From CBDFHF01 sp965247565 (lineage in GTDB: Bacteria; Pseudomonadota; Gammaproteobacteria; Methylococcales; Methylomonadaceae): 64,000 nt of DNA. The notes under the pieces were generated by a model. The model was not told the origin of the DNA. It was given only the letters and a program-made list of their open reading frames with translations, and did no database searches. How positions within the stretch are numbered: position 1 is the stretch's first letter; each line of letters begins with the position of its first letter. The stretch lies in assembly GCA_965247565.1 (NCBI GenBank), contig CBDFHF010000002.1, positions 124,001 through 188,000 of the forward strand, written 5' to 3'. Below are positions 9,108 to 17,510 of this stretch, in pieces. Position numbers and translations under genes: made by a program.

Positions 9108-9833
9108 ATGACGACATTAGCAGCTTCTGGGCTGATTAAAAATTATAATAAACGTAATGTAGTCAATGGTGTTTCTCTGCATGTCAAAACCGGGGAAGTA
9201 GTCGGTTTGTTGGGGCCTAACGGGGCGGGCAAGACCACTAGTTTTTACATGATTGTCGGCTTGATTAAAGCTGACGAGGGTAAAATTACACTGGATGACA
9301 AAGATATAACACATTACCCAATGCACTTGCGAGCAGCGCAAGGAGTTGGTTATTTACCGCAAGAACCTTCGGTATTTCGTAAGTTAAGCGTTGCAGATAA
9401 CTTGCGTGCTGTTTTACAAATCCGTTCGGATTTAACAAAAGGCCAAGCTGAGTTAGTCATTGAAGAGTTATTGCAAGAGTTTCACATCCTGCATTTGCGC
9501 GACCAAATTGCATTGGGTCTATCGGGTGGTGAGCGGCGGCGTGTGGAGATTGCCAGAGCTTTAGCAACAAACCCACAGTTCATTCTGCTTGATGAACCTT
9601 TTGCAGGTGTCGACCCTATCTCGGTTGACGATATAAAAACGATCATAGAGCATTTGAAAGAGCGTGGTATCGGCATTTTGATTACCGAACATAATGTTAG
9701 AGAAACTCTAGGAATTTGTGATCGTGCGTATATACTTAACGATGGCAGGGTGATTGCGGAAGGAGGGGCTAATGCAATCGTTGCCAATCCGGAAGTGCGT
9801 AAAGTTTACCTAGGTGATAACTTTAGCCTGTAA
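9108..9833 (+). CDS. lptB: LPS export ABC transporter ATP-binding protein LptB
   Basis: LptB is the cytoplasmic ATPase that powers LPS extraction from the inner membrane with LptF and LptG. The 241 residues contain Walker A GPNGAGKTT (about 36-44), the Q-loop at GYLPQEPSVF, the signature LSGGERRRVEIARAL, Walker B FILLDEPFAGVDP, and the H-loop LITEHN. Length matches E. coli LptB (241). It is the last LPS gene of the operon and is followed by rpoN after 29 bases, the common order in this class. lptF and lptG are not in the window. Confidence 0.97.
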   Translation: MTTLAASGLIKNYNKRNVVNGVSLHVKTGEVVGLLGPNGAGKTTSFYMIVGLIKADEGKITLDDKDITHYPMHLRAAQGVGYLPQEPSVFRKLSVADNLRAVLQIRSDLTKGQAELVIEELLQEFHILHLRDQIALGLSGGERRRVEIARALATNPQFILLDEPFAGVDPISVDDIKTIIEHLKERGIGILITEHNVRETLGICDRAYILNDGRVIAEGGANAIVANPEVRKVYLGDNFSL

Positions 9834-9862
9834 TTAAATTGAAACCTTAAGATTACGACCGA

Positions 9863-11317
9863 ATGAAACAATCCTTAAATCTTCGATTAGGCCAAAGCCT
9901 ATCCATGACGCCACAGTTGCAGCAAGCGATCAAGCTGTTGCAGATGTCGACTTTAGATTTGCAGCAGGAAATACAACAAGCGCTTGAATCGAATATGATG
10001 CTGGAGATCAGTGATGATGATAATCGCGCACAAGTTATTGATTCCTTGCCAGTGGAAAGAAGAGACGATAATCCGGATCTAGTGACCAGCCAGGGATCCC
10101 AGACTGAGATTCCCGATGAGTTACCGATAGATTCATCATGGAATGATGTCTACGAGGATTCTCAAGAAATATACAGTTCAAATAACACTGCCGATAATGC
10201 TGAATTCGATACCCAACGCACCAAGGCATCTACTCTGTTAGATCATTTACTGTGGCAACTGGATTTAACCTCGTTTTCTGAGCGTGATCACGCTATTGCC
10301 ATGGATATTATCGATTCTATCAATGAAGATGGCTATCTCAGGACTAGCCCTGAAGAAATATTTCAAGGCTTACAGCAACAATTGGATGATCTTTATCTTG
10401 ATGAGGTCAACGCTGTTTTGCACAGAATACAAAATTTTGACCCAGTCGGAGTCGCAGCGATTGATTTAGGTGATTGTTTGCGCATACAGTTATTGCAATT
10501 GCCGGAGTCTATTCCGTATCGACAAGAAGCCATAACTGTTGTTTCCCGATACCTTGATCTTCTGGCGAGCCATGAGCAAGCTAAACTTATGCGAAAGGTA
10601 GGGCTAACTGAGCTGCAGCTAAGCGGGGTAGTGGCTCTAATCAGAACTTTAGATCCTAAACCTGGCGCGCAAATACAGGAGTCCGGCTCTGAATATGTCA
10701 TACCCGATGTGTATGTGACCAAGCAAAACGGTGAATGGCAGGTTAGCTTAAATCGTGATACCGCGCCCAAAATACGCATTAATCCACTCTATTCGGCTAT
10801 GATCAAAAGGGCGGATAGCAGTAAAGATAATACCTGTATGAAAGACCATTTGCAGGAAGCCAAGTGGTTTATTAAAAGCCTGCATAGCCGCAACGATACA
10901 TTGTTGCGGGTCGCTCAATCTATTGTGGGCAAACAGATAGGTTTTCTGGAGCATGGCTCCATTGCTATGCGGCCCATGGTGCTTAGGGACGTTGCTGATG
11001 AAGTGGAGCTGCACGAATCAACTATTTCTCGAGTTACTACTCAAAAATACATGCATACTCCCAATGGTATTTTTGAATTTAAATATTTTTTTTCTAGTCA
11101 TGTCTCGACAGAAGAGGGAGGCGAGTGTTCATCAACTGCCATAAGGGCGTTTATTAAAGAGTTAATTTCCAATGAAAATCCGGCTAGGCCTTTGAGTGAT
11201 AGTAAAATAGCGGAGTTATTACAAGAAAAAGGCATTAATGTAGCAAGAAGAACGATAGCTAAATATCGTGAGGCGATGTTTATTTCATCGTCAAGTCAAA
11301 GAAAGCGCATTCTCTAG
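9863..11317 (+). CDS. rpoN: RNA polymerase sigma-54 factor
   Basis: RpoN directs RNA polymerase to -24/-12 promoters and needs an enhancer-binding ATPase to open them. The 484 residues show the Gln/Leu-rich activator-contact region I (residues 1-50, LGQSLSMTPQLQQAIKLLQM), an acidic region II (about 50-115), the core-binding domain (about 120-310), the HTH segment around DVADEVELHESTISRV, and the RpoN box as ARRTIAKYRE near residue 467. All parts are intact and length is usual. It follows lptB closely and precedes hpf, as in many gammaproteobacteria. Two promoters of its type are visible in this window, both in front of PEP-CTERM-like genes. Confidence 0.97.
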   Translation: MKQSLNLRLGQSLSMTPQLQQAIKLLQMSTLDLQQEIQQALESNMMLEISDDDNRAQVIDSLPVERRDDNPDLVTSQGSQTEIPDELPIDSSWNDVYEDSQEIYSSNNTADNAEFDTQRTKASTLLDHLLWQLDLTSFSERDHAIAMDIIDSINEDGYLRTSPEEIFQGLQQQLDDLYLDEVNAVLHRIQNFDPVGVAAIDLGDCLRIQLLQLPESIPYRQEAITVVSRYLDLLASHEQAKLMRKVGLTELQLSGVVALIRTLDPKPGAQIQESGSEYVIPDVYVTKQNGEWQVSLNRDTAPKIRINPLYSAMIKRADSSKDNTCMKDHLQEAKWFIKSLHSRNDTLLRVAQSIVGKQIGFLEHGSIAMRPMVLRDVADEVELHESTISRVTTQKYMHTPNGIFEFKYFFSSHVSTEEGGECSSTAIRAFIKELISNENPARPLSDSKIAELLQEKGINVARRTIAKYREAMFISSSSQRKRIL

Positions 11318-11363
11318 CGCTACTAAAATTGTATCTATATTTTATTTATAAGGAGTTTATTCT

Positions 11364-11654
11364 ATGCAAGTCATTGTCACAGGTCATCATCTTGAAGTAA
11401 CTGAGGCGTTAAAAGCACATGTTGACGCAAAATTTGAAAAATTAGCGCGCCACTTTGATAATGTTACCGATGTGCACGTTATATTAACTGTAGAGAAATT
11501 AATTCAAAAAGCAGAAGCGACCCTGCAACTTAACGGTGCCAAAATATTTGCAGAAGATCACCAGGAAGACATGTATGCAGCCATCGATGACATGGTTGAC
11601 AAATTAGAGCGCCAAATTACCAAGCATAAAGAAAAAACCGGTAGTCACCGATAA
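11364..11654 (+). CDS. hpf: Ribosome hibernation-promoting factor (short form)
   Basis: HPF binds the small ribosomal subunit in the mRNA/tRNA channel and helps form inactive 100S dimers in slow growth. The 96 residues match the short gammaproteobacterial HPF (about 95), lacking the C-terminal dimerisation domain of long HPF. Conserved parts include MQVIVTGHHLEVTEALKAHV, then VTDVHVIL, and DMYAAIDDMVDKLERQI. The ribosome-binding site AAGGAG is close to consensus, consistent with strong translation. Its place between rpoN and rapZ is standard. Confidence 0.95.
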   Translation: MQVIVTGHHLEVTEALKAHVDAKFEKLARHFDNVTDVHVILTVEKLIQKAEATLQLNGAKIFAEDHQEDMYAAIDDMVDKLERQITKHKEKTGSHR

Positions 11655-11714
11655 CATCTAATTAAAGGTTTAAGGTGGAAGGGATTTTACCTTAAATCTT
11701 ACGAGTCCTAATTT

Positions 11715-12572
11715 ATGAAGTTACTAATAGTTAGCGGCCTTTCCGGTTCAGGGAAGAGTATAGCCTTGGATACGCTCGAAGATTGTGGCTATTACTGCAT
11801 TGATAACCTACCCGTGACATTACTGGAAGATTTTATCAACCACGTTATGTTGGTCGATACGAAAACCTACGCTAAGACAGCTATTGGTATTGATGCCAGA
11901 AATCAAAGCGAAAGCTTGGCGGGTTTCTCTGATAGTCTAGAGCTTATAAAAAGTAAAGGTATCGATTGCGAAATAATATTCATGCAAGCAGAGGAATCTA
12001 CTCTACTAAAACGATATAGCGAAACCCGGCGTAGACATCCACTAACAGTGCCTAATATCCCATTAAAGGAAGCGCTGTTGATTGAAAAAAAAATGTTAAC
12101 ACCGATTGCCAAGCATGCCAGTGTCGTTATTGATACTAGTCGGACGCATTATCATCAATTGCGCGAATTAATTAGAGATCAGGTCGGTGAACGGGATATC
12201 AGTCATGTGTCTTTGCAGTTTCAATCGTTCGGTTTTAAGCACGGTGTGCCTTTAGATGCAGACTTTGTTTTTGATGCACGCAGCTTGCCTAATCCTTACT
12301 GGATTCCTGAGTTGCGGGGTTTAACGGGACAAGATCAGCCGGTAATTGATTTTCTTCGTGTCGAACTATTAGTCGATGAGCTTTTTCACGATATCACCGG
12401 CTTTCTAGAGCGATGGGTTCCGCGGTTCGAAGCAGAAGGACGCAGTTACTTAACGGTCGCAATTGGCTGCACGGGCGGCCAGCATCGCTCAGTTTATATG
12501 GTCGATGCATTGGCTAAGCAGTTTAAAAGCCCTCTACTAAACGTTATAGTCAGGCATAGAGAGCTTAAATAA
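11715..12572 (+). CDS. rapZ: RNase adapter protein RapZ (YvcJ family)
   Basis: RapZ is a nucleotide-binding protein that in E. coli hands the small RNA GlmZ to RNase E and so controls glucosamine 6-phosphate synthase. The 285 residues contain a P-loop, GLSGSGKSIALD (about 8-19), the segment CGYYCIDNLP, and the conserved C-terminal RNA-binding domain with IGCTGGQHRSVYM. Length is as expected (E. coli 284). It ends the rpoN-hpf-rapZ group; PTS genes such as ptsN, often next to it, are absent, as the next genes are convergent. Whether GlmZ exists here is unknown. Confidence 0.95.
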   Translation: MKLLIVSGLSGSGKSIALDTLEDCGYYCIDNLPVTLLEDFINHVMLVDTKTYAKTAIGIDARNQSESLAGFSDSLELIKSKGIDCEIIFMQAEESTLLKRYSETRRRHPLTVPNIPLKEALLIEKKMLTPIAKHASVVIDTSRTHYHQLRELIRDQVGERDISHVSLQFQSFGFKHGVPLDADFVFDARSLPNPYWIPELRGLTGQDQPVIDFLRVELLVDELFHDITGFLERWVPRFEAEGRSYLTVAIGCTGGQHRSVYMVDALAKQFKSPLLNVIVRHRELK

Positions 12573-12595
12573 CCTGCCTGGGGGGTGCTCGTAAC

Positions 12596-12793
12596 TTATT
12601 TTAACGAAAGTGTTTCGGTTCGGCCGTTTACTTCGATAGATAACTTATCTTCTTTCAATAGCCACCCTATTGCTCTTTGCACATCATTTTTATTAATGCC
12701 GGTTTCTGTAGTGATTTTGGTAACGCTCGCTGCGCCGTTTTTACTCAGATATTGCCATATTTTTCCAGCAGCATCGCCGATTGTGTTATTCAT
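12596..12793 (-). CDS. Small winged-helix protein (DUF2582-like)
   Basis: A 65-residue protein shaped as one winged helix-turn-helix: GKIWQYLSKNGAASVTKI (helices 1-2), then TGINKNDVQRAIGWLLKEDK (recognition helix), then the wing KLSIEVNGRTETLSL. It resembles the DUF2582 family of small wHTH proteins, whose role is not established. It follows minE by 23 bases on the same strand and is probably co-transcribed with minCDE. An overlapping plus-strand frame (12585-12830) is hydrophobic and less convincing. DNA binding is inferred from fold only. Confidence 0.78.
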   Translation of the reverse strand: MNNTIGDAAGKIWQYLSKNGAASVTKITTETGINKNDVQRAIGWLLKEDKLSIEVNGRTETLSLK

Positions 12794-12816
12794 ATTTCTT
12801 GCCTTGATGGTGATGA

Positions 12817-13083
12817 TTAAGGGTTTTTAGTTTGATAGTCAGGTAAAACTATATTGAGTTCTAGCGTTTCCTGTTTCTCGTCTTGTTCGAAATTAACAGA
12901 TATGGCTTCCTGCTCCACATGCACATATTTCCGTATAACTTCCAATAGTTCTTTTTGCAATTGTGGTAAGTAAGAGGGTTGGTTTTTGGAAGTCCGTTCA
13001 TGAGCGACCAGAATCTGTAGTCTTTCCTTTGCCAGAGAAGCCGAACTAGTCTTAGATGTTCTAAAATAATCCAGTAAGCTCAT
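12817..13083 (-). CDS. minE: Cell division topological specificity factor MinE
   Basis: MinE stimulates the MinD ATPase and drives pole-to-pole oscillation, keeping the FtsZ ring at midcell. The 88 residues have the amphipathic membrane-targeting N-terminus MSLLDYFRTSK, the MinD-contact helix around AKERLQILVAHERT, and the dimeric anti-MinCD beta domain (ELLEVIRKYVHVEQEAISV). Its ATG shares one base with the minD stop (TAATG), a tight translational coupling. Order minC-minD-minE on the minus strand is standard. Confidence 0.96.
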   Translation of the reverse strand: MSLLDYFRTSKTSSASLAKERLQILVAHERTSKNQPSYLPQLQKELLEVIRKYVHVEQEAISVNFEQDEKQETLELNIVLPDYQTKNP

Positions 13084-13892
13084 TATCTACTCCCGAAAAT
13101 CTTCCCAAAGAAGCCTTTCTTTTCTTCGATAAAGCGGTGCGGCTTATCTTCTCCCAGATAACGAGCAACGATATCGGTGTAAGCTTGTCCTGCATCACTT
13201 TTTTCGTCAAGAATAACTGGCATGCCTGAGTTTGAGGCGTTCAAGACAGATTTTGATTCCGGAATTACGCCCAATAAGTGTAATGACAATATCTCTTGAA
13301 CATCATCTACGCTCAACATTTCACCTAATTTCACTCGCTCCGGTGAGTAGCGGGTAAGTAGCAAATACTCTTTGATAGGTTCCTCACCTTGCTCTGCTCT
13401 GCGTGATTTACTGGATAGCAACCCCAACATGCGATCTGAGTCACGGACAGATGATACTTCAGGGTTGGTAACCACGAACGCATCATCGGCAAAATACATA
13501 GCCAAATGCGCGCCTTTTTCAATCCCGGCTGGAGAGTCGCAAACAATGTATTTAAAGTCTTTGGATAATTCTTCTAAAATCCGACCAACGCCTTCTTGAC
13601 TCAGTGCGTCTTTATCGCGGGTTTGCGAGGCAGGAAGAATATAAAGATTGTTACAGTTTTTATCTCGGATTAGAGCTTGGTTGAGAGTAGCTTCGTTACT
13701 AATGACATTAACAAAATCGTAAACAACCCGACGTTCACAGCCCATTATTAAATCAAGGTTACGCAAACCCACATCGAAATCGATGACTGCCGTTTTGTGA
13801 CCTCTTTTTGCAAGCCCCATGGCGATGGCGGCACTTGTTGTTGTTTTACCAACACCACCTTTACCGGATGTTACGACTATGATTCTTGCCAC
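13083..13892 (-). CDS. minD: Septum site-determining ATPase MinD
   Basis: MinD is a membrane-attached ATPase that recruits MinC to block FtsZ assembly away from midcell. The 269 residues start with the deviant Walker A TSGKGGVGKTTTSAA (about 8-22, signature lysine present), contain switch regions DFDVGLRNLD and YIVCDSPAGIEKGA, and end in the amphipathic membrane-targeting helix KKGFFGKIFGS. Length is the same as in E. coli (270). It lies 16 bases after minC and overlaps minE by one base. Nothing unusual. Confidence 0.97.
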   Translation of the reverse strand: MARIIVVTSGKGGVGKTTTSAAIAMGLAKRGHKTAVIDFDVGLRNLDLIMGCERRVVYDFVNVISNEATLNQALIRDKNCNNLYILPASQTRDKDALSQEGVGRILEELSKDFKYIVCDSPAGIEKGAHLAMYFADDAFVVTNPEVSSVRDSDRMLGLLSSKSRRAEQGEEPIKEYLLLTRYSPERVKLGEMLSVDDVQEILSLHLLGVIPESKSVLNASNSGMPVILDEKSDAGQAYTDIVARYLGEDKPHRFIEEKKGFFGKIFGSR

Positions 13893-13908
13893 TTGTTTCC
13901 TCCAATGT

Positions 13909-14634
13909 TTAAATGTCTTTAATAATCAATGTGTGATCTTGTAAATAGACTTGTACGGGTTTATTGCGTACATCATCTTTTAAATCTTCGTTAATTTTAT
14001 AGTTGCCAGCGATTGAAATGAGTTCTGCCTGCAAGTCAGAGCAAAAAATTCGCGCGTTAGAATTACCCTGAACACCGGCTAATGCCCGTCCCCTGAGCGA
14101 ACTGTAAACATGTATATTGCCTTCGGCCAAAATTTCCGCACCCGCACTGACTTGGGCTACGATTATCAAATCACCTGAAGCATAAACTCGTTGTCCTGAG
14201 CGAACAGGTTGTGTAATCAAGGTGGTCGTCGCAATGTCGGTGGCAGCAGGTTCTGGTACCACTACTTTAGCTGCTTTAGGCTCGACAGCTGCGCTGTTTT
14301 GGGTTGAATGCATCGGTATGCCAAGCTCCAGTGCTTTTTTATTTTGCTCCTGATTGCCGCCACGGATGCCGATAGGTAGTAGACCTAATTTGTAGATAAG
14401 TTCCGTCAGTTCCTCGATATTGGTCTCCAATTCTTGTTTGTTCAGTTCTTGTAAATCGATTACCAAAGGCGAGTTTTTGAAAAATTCGGGCGCCAATTGA
14501 ATCTTTTCCTGGAGTTGATGCTCAATAACCATCAAATCATTAGTGGTTATTATTAAAACTGGTACAGAAAACGTGCTGCTTTTAAATTCCAGTGCTGGGG
14601 GAGAATAAGGGGCTTTTTTAGAATCTATCGACAT
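13909..14634 (-). CDS. minC: Septum site-determining protein MinC
   Basis: MinC inhibits FtsZ polymerisation when bound to MinD. The 241 residues show the two usual domains: an N-terminal FtsZ-binding domain (about 10-110, SPLVIDLQELN and LLPIGIRGGN) and a C-terminal right-handed beta-helix (about 140-241, with RSGQRVYASGDLIIVAQVS, GNIHVYSSLRGRALAGVQGN, and ELISIAGNYKI). They are joined by an Ala/Pro/Val-rich linker (about 115-140). First gene of minCDE; the promoter must lie in the 190-base gap to the TPM gene. Confidence 0.95.
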   Translation of the reverse strand: MSIDSKKAPYSPPALEFKSSTFSVPVLIITTNDLMVIEHQLQEKIQLAPEFFKNSPLVIDLQELNKQELETNIEELTELIYKLGLLPIGIRGGNQEQNKKALELGIPMHSTQNSAAVEPKAAKVVVPEPAATDIATTTLITQPVRSGQRVYASGDLIIVAQVSAGAEILAEGNIHVYSSLRGRALAGVQGNSNARIFCSDLQAELISIAGNYKINEDLKDDVRNKPVQVYLQDHTLIIKDI

Positions 14635-14823
14635 CCGGTAACTGTATTTGGTTAAGAATTAGGAGGGATTCTAGCATCGTCGCTATAAAAAATCATTTTT
14701 CTAACGTCAATTCGCATTTTTTGGTACGTTAAAAATGTTTGATTGGTTCGAAATTCTTACGACCATCGCTTAAGAAAAATTATCCGCCAGAGGAACTACA
14801 GGCTTTCCAGCCACCATCGCTTA

Positions 14824-15330
14824 TTAGCGGTTTACAATGACAGGTCGGTCAACGAGTTCATTAGGGTTCTCCGTATTCGCAGGAAAATGAGCGCAAAGGT
14901 ACTCGGTAATTTGCTCTATTCCAGCTAGGGAACCGGTTCGGAAATCACCACGGTGAAATGCCTGTTGCATCAGCTTCGCTACTTCGTCCCATTGCTTTTG
15001 GGTAACCTGTTTAGTAATGCCGCGGTCGGCAACAATATGCACTTCTTTATCGGCAAGCATTAAATAAATCAGTACCCCGCTATTTTCTTCGGTATCCCAG
15101 ACTTTAAGGGTTGAAAAAACTTCAGTTGCGCGTTGCCTTGCCGCTAAACCACGCCAAACTCGAATAGGAGCTAAAGTATTTTCAATGGCAAAACGCAGTT
15201 CGCCACGATGGCGGATCTCTGACCGTTGTACCGCTAGTTCAATGTCATTGAGCAATGCGACCGGAAAAACCAATCGCCAACGCCATGGCGGAGTAAAAAC
15301 ATGAATAAGCCAGCGTCTAACGTTTACCAT
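14824..15330 (-). CDS. TPM-domain protein (short, membrane-free form)
   Basis: A 168-residue protein with a single TPM (TLP18.3/Psb32/MOLO-1) domain, about residues 25-145. The parts RHRGELRFAIENTLAP, SGVLIYLMLADKEVHIVADRGI and IEQITEYLCAHFP are typical. No signal peptide or clear membrane helix is seen. Some TPM proteins have acid-phosphatase-like activity, but no function is established for this subfamily. The frame is open further upstream (to 15378), but the ATG at 15330 overlaps the end of the preceding TPM gene in the manner of coupled genes, and the upstream residues are Trp/Arg shadows of its Gly-rich tail. Third gene of lemA-TPM-TPM, a common bacterial trio. Confidence 0.85.
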   Translation of the reverse strand: MVNVRRWLIHVFTPPWRWRLVFPVALLNDIELAVQRSEIRHRGELRFAIENTLAPIRVWRGLAARQRATEVFSTLKVWDTEENSGVLIYLMLADKEVHIVADRGITKQVTQKQWDEVAKLMQQAFHRGDFRTGSLAGIEQITEYLCAHFPANTENPNELVDRPVIVNR

Positions 15331-16172
15331 GACCCAGATGCGCCCCCGCCGCCAAAACCTCCACCGCCGCCACCCCAAGAGCTGCCACCGCCACCAAAAC
15401 CTCCACCACCGTAACCGCCGCCATTACTCCAACCTTGTCCGCCGGAGTGGCGAATGCCAACAATAAAAAAAACGATAAAACCAACCATTAATGCCAAGCT
15501 TAATCCTATTAACCAAGTGGCAATTAAGCCGCTACCCAATGCTGCTAGCATCCCGGCCGTGGTGCGCCCGAGAGCGGCCGACATAAAGAAGCCGGCCAAT
15601 AAACCACCGAGTAAGATGATCATGAACAATCCCTCCTCGGCTGGGGGGCTGGTTTCTGTATATTGCGGTGCTGGTAAAGGCTCACCTGCGATTAGCTTCA
15701 TCAGCTGATCAATTCCCGCATCGATGCCACCAGCAAAGTCACCTGCTTTAAAGTAAGGCGTTATGATCTCCGCAATTATACGTTTAGCAAAAGCATCGGG
15801 AATTGCGCCTTCTAAGCCATAACCGACCTCGATGCGTAGTTTGCGATCATCTTTGGCAACGATAAGAATAACACCGTCATCGACTTGTTTTCGGCCAATT
15901 TTCCATGCCTCCGCAACCCGAATGCTAAATTGAGCGATGTCTTCAGGCTGGGTTGTAGGAACAATTAATACCGCAATCTGGCTACCTTTTTGTGCTTCAA
16001 ACGCAGCGATCTTGCTTTCTAAGGCATTCAATTGAGTAGCACCCAGGGTTGTGGTCAAATCCGTGACGTGCTGAACTAATCGAGGGATTTCAACCTGCGC
16101 TGACAGTGTGGATAACCACAACAACAAAAGAAAACCGAGTCCATAACGGACTCGGTGTTTTAAAGACGACAA
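15324..16172 (-). CDS. Secreted/membrane TPM-domain protein with Gly-rich tail (YgcG-like)
   Basis: About 282 residues: a signal peptide (hydrophobic GLGFLLLLWLSTLSAQ), a periplasmic TPM domain (about 35-150; SQIAVLIVPTT, DDGVILIVAKDDRKLRIEVG, GLEGAIPD), two hydrophobic segments (about 180-245), and a Gly/Ser/Trp-rich tail ending GASGSW. That layout is typical of YgcG/BatA-associated TPM proteins encoded beside lemA. The start is not certain: the frame is open back to 16358, but the upstream part overlaps lemA. The only near fit is a TTG at 16172, five bases past the lemA stop, which gives MSSLKHRVRYG before the hydrophobic core. A terminator-like hairpin lies inside this N-terminal coding part. 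Confidence 0.85.
   Translation of the reverse strand: MSSLKHRVRYGLGFLLLLWLSTLSAQVEIPRLVQHVTDLTTTLGATQLNALESKIAAFEAQKGSQIAVLIVPTTQPEDIAQFSIRVAEAWKIGRKQVDDGVILIVAKDDRKLRIEVGYGLEGAIPDAFAKRIIAEIITPYFKAGDFAGGIDAGIDQLMKLIAGEPLPAPQYTETSPPAEEGLFMIILLGGLLAGFFMSAALGRTTAGMLAALGSGLIATWLIGLSLALMVGFIVFFIVGIRHSGGQGWSNGGGYGGGGFGGGGSSWGGGGGGFGGGGASGSW
16134..16156 (-). terminator. Terminator-like hairpin just after lemA, inside the TPM gene start
   Basis: On the minus strand ACCGAGTCC, loop GTTAT, then GGACTCGGT form a perfect 9-bp stem followed by TTTCTTTTGTTG. It sits 21 bases past the lemA stop and overlaps codons for the signal peptide of the next gene. It could reduce read-through from lemA into the TPM genes, or be an mRNA-processing/translation structure. 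Confidence 0.55.
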
Positions 16173-16176
16173 AATC

Positions 16177-16866
16177 TTACTGAGCTGGTGTTGAAGCTGG
16201 GGCCGGCACAGGTAAGGCAGGCGCGGATACGGGAGGTAAAAGCGTAGCCGGCGCTGGCGTTTGAGCCGCAGGTGCTGTCGTGCCGAAGTCAACTTTGGGC
16301 GGTACTGCAATCGCTTGTTCGTTTTCAACGGTAAAACTCGGTTTGGTTTTATGGCCAAACAGCATTGCTGTTAGATTAGTTGGGAAAGAGCGTACTATGA
16401 TGTTGTAGCCTTTCACCGACTCGATGTAGCGGTTACGCGCCACGGTAATTCGATTCTCAGTACCTTCTAACTGCGCTTGCAAGTCACGGAATTGAGCATC
16501 CGCCTTTAACTGCGGATAAGCTTCACTAACTAACAATAATCTTGAGATGGCACTGGTCATTTGCCCTTGCGCGGCAATAAATTTTTTGAAAGCTTCTTCG
16601 TCGTTGACTAACTCAGGTGTTGCTTGCATAGAGCCAACTTTCGCTCTAGCTTCGGTAACTTGAGTGAGTACATCTTTTTCATGAGCGGCATACCCTTTGA
16701 CTACATTGACTAGATTGGGAACCAGGTCAGCGCGACGTTGGTATTGGTTTAATACTTCGGCCCACGAGGATTTGATGGTCTCATCGGAAACCTGTAAGTC
16801 GTTATAGCCGCATCCGGATAAAGTTAACAGCGTTAATGCAATAGTCAGCCACTTAAACATGGTCAT
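16177..16866 (-). CDS. lemA: LemA-family lipoprotein
   Basis: LemA proteins are small coiled-coil membrane-linked proteins of unclear function, frequently encoded with TPM proteins. The 229 residues begin with a lipoprotein signal (lipobox LSGC, Cys near residue 19), then GYNDLQVSDETIKSSWAEV, where the characteristic coiled-coil with RRADLVPNLVNVVKGYAAHE begins. RNRYIESVKGYNIIVRSFP follows, and an unusual Pro/Ala-rich tail (about 185-229) comes after the family core. MTM offers two ATG codons; I keep the first. It is the first gene of lemA-TPM-TPM. Confidence 0.93.
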   Translation of the reverse strand: MTMFKWLTIALTLLTLSGCGYNDLQVSDETIKSSWAEVLNQYQRRADLVPNLVNVVKGYAAHEKDVLTQVTEARAKVGSMQATPELVNDEEAFKKFIAAQGQMTSAISRLLLVSEAYPQLKADAQFRDLQAQLEGTENRITVARNRYIESVKGYNIIVRSFPTNLTAMLFGHKTKPSFTVENEQAIAVPPKVDFGTTAPAAQTPAPATLLPPVSAPALPVPAPASTPAQ

Positions 16867-16926
16867 ACTCTCTTAATGTTTGATTGATAGAAAATGCTGG
16901 TTATTCAAGCACCTCTACCAACTGTA

Positions 16927-17391
16927 TTATAAACCTTTGATCTTTTCCAGTACTTCTTCAGCATGGCCTTCGTGGTTGACCCCGTAATTTACGTAGACTA
17001 AGACACCAGATTTATTGATAACAAAAGTAGAGCGCAGAATAGCCATGCTTTTAACACCATTTTTTTCTCGTTCCCGCCATACGTTATAAGCTTCGCAAAG
17101 TTCACCGTTTACGTCGGCCAGCAAGATGACCTTCAAGCCGTATTTGTTTATAAAATCAACGTGGCTTGAGCAGTTGTCCTTGCTGACACCAATAACCACA
17201 GTATCCAGTTTCGAAAATTCTTCGGCCAACTTGGTGAAGTCATTGGCTTCAATAGTGCAACCCGGGGTGTCGTCTTTAGGATAAAAATATAACACGACGT
17301 TTTTTTCGCCGGCAAAGTCAGACAAACTCACTAGTTGGTTACGTTCATTGAGTGATCTGAATTGTGGTGCTGTTTGTTGTAGTTCTAACAT
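16927..17391 (-). CDS. bcp: Thiol peroxidase of the Bcp/PrxQ type
   Basis: This peroxiredoxin reduces hydrogen peroxide and organic peroxides in the cytoplasm. With the ATG at 17391 (154 residues; GAGG lies upstream) the peroxidatic Cys is residue 45 in DDTPGCTIEA. E. coli Bcp has its resolving Cys five residues later; here that position is Asn50. Other cysteines are at 74 (SKDNCSSH) and in GELCEAYNVW, so the enzyme may use one of these or be a one-Cys type. A GTG at 17403 would add four residues. It stands alone between lemA and a dehydrogenase gene, same strand. Confidence 0.92.
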   Translation of the reverse strand: MLELQQTAPQFRSLNERNQLVSLSDFAGEKNVVLYFYPKDDTPGCTIEANDFTKLAEEFSKLDTVVIGVSKDNCSSHVDFINKYGLKVILLADVNGELCEAYNVWREREKNGVKSMAILRSTFVINKSGVLVYVNYGVNHEGHAEEVLEKIKGL

Positions 17392-17510
17392 GATAAACCT
17401 CACATAGGATTAAAAAGACTAACTTTTCGGATACGGACTGATAAGGTGCCCTAGAGCTTTATACTGGGATTATCCGTTCAGTCTGTGGCTGAATAGTTAA
17501 TAAATGGGTT

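Noticed and set aside
12585..12830. Hydrophobic plus-strand frame of 81 codons
   Set aside because: Lies opposite the winged-helix gene, which has a clear fold pattern and operon position.
14735..14760. T-loop-like GGTTCGAA, possible tRNA
   Set aside because: No acceptor stem, anticodon arm or CCA could be fitted around it.
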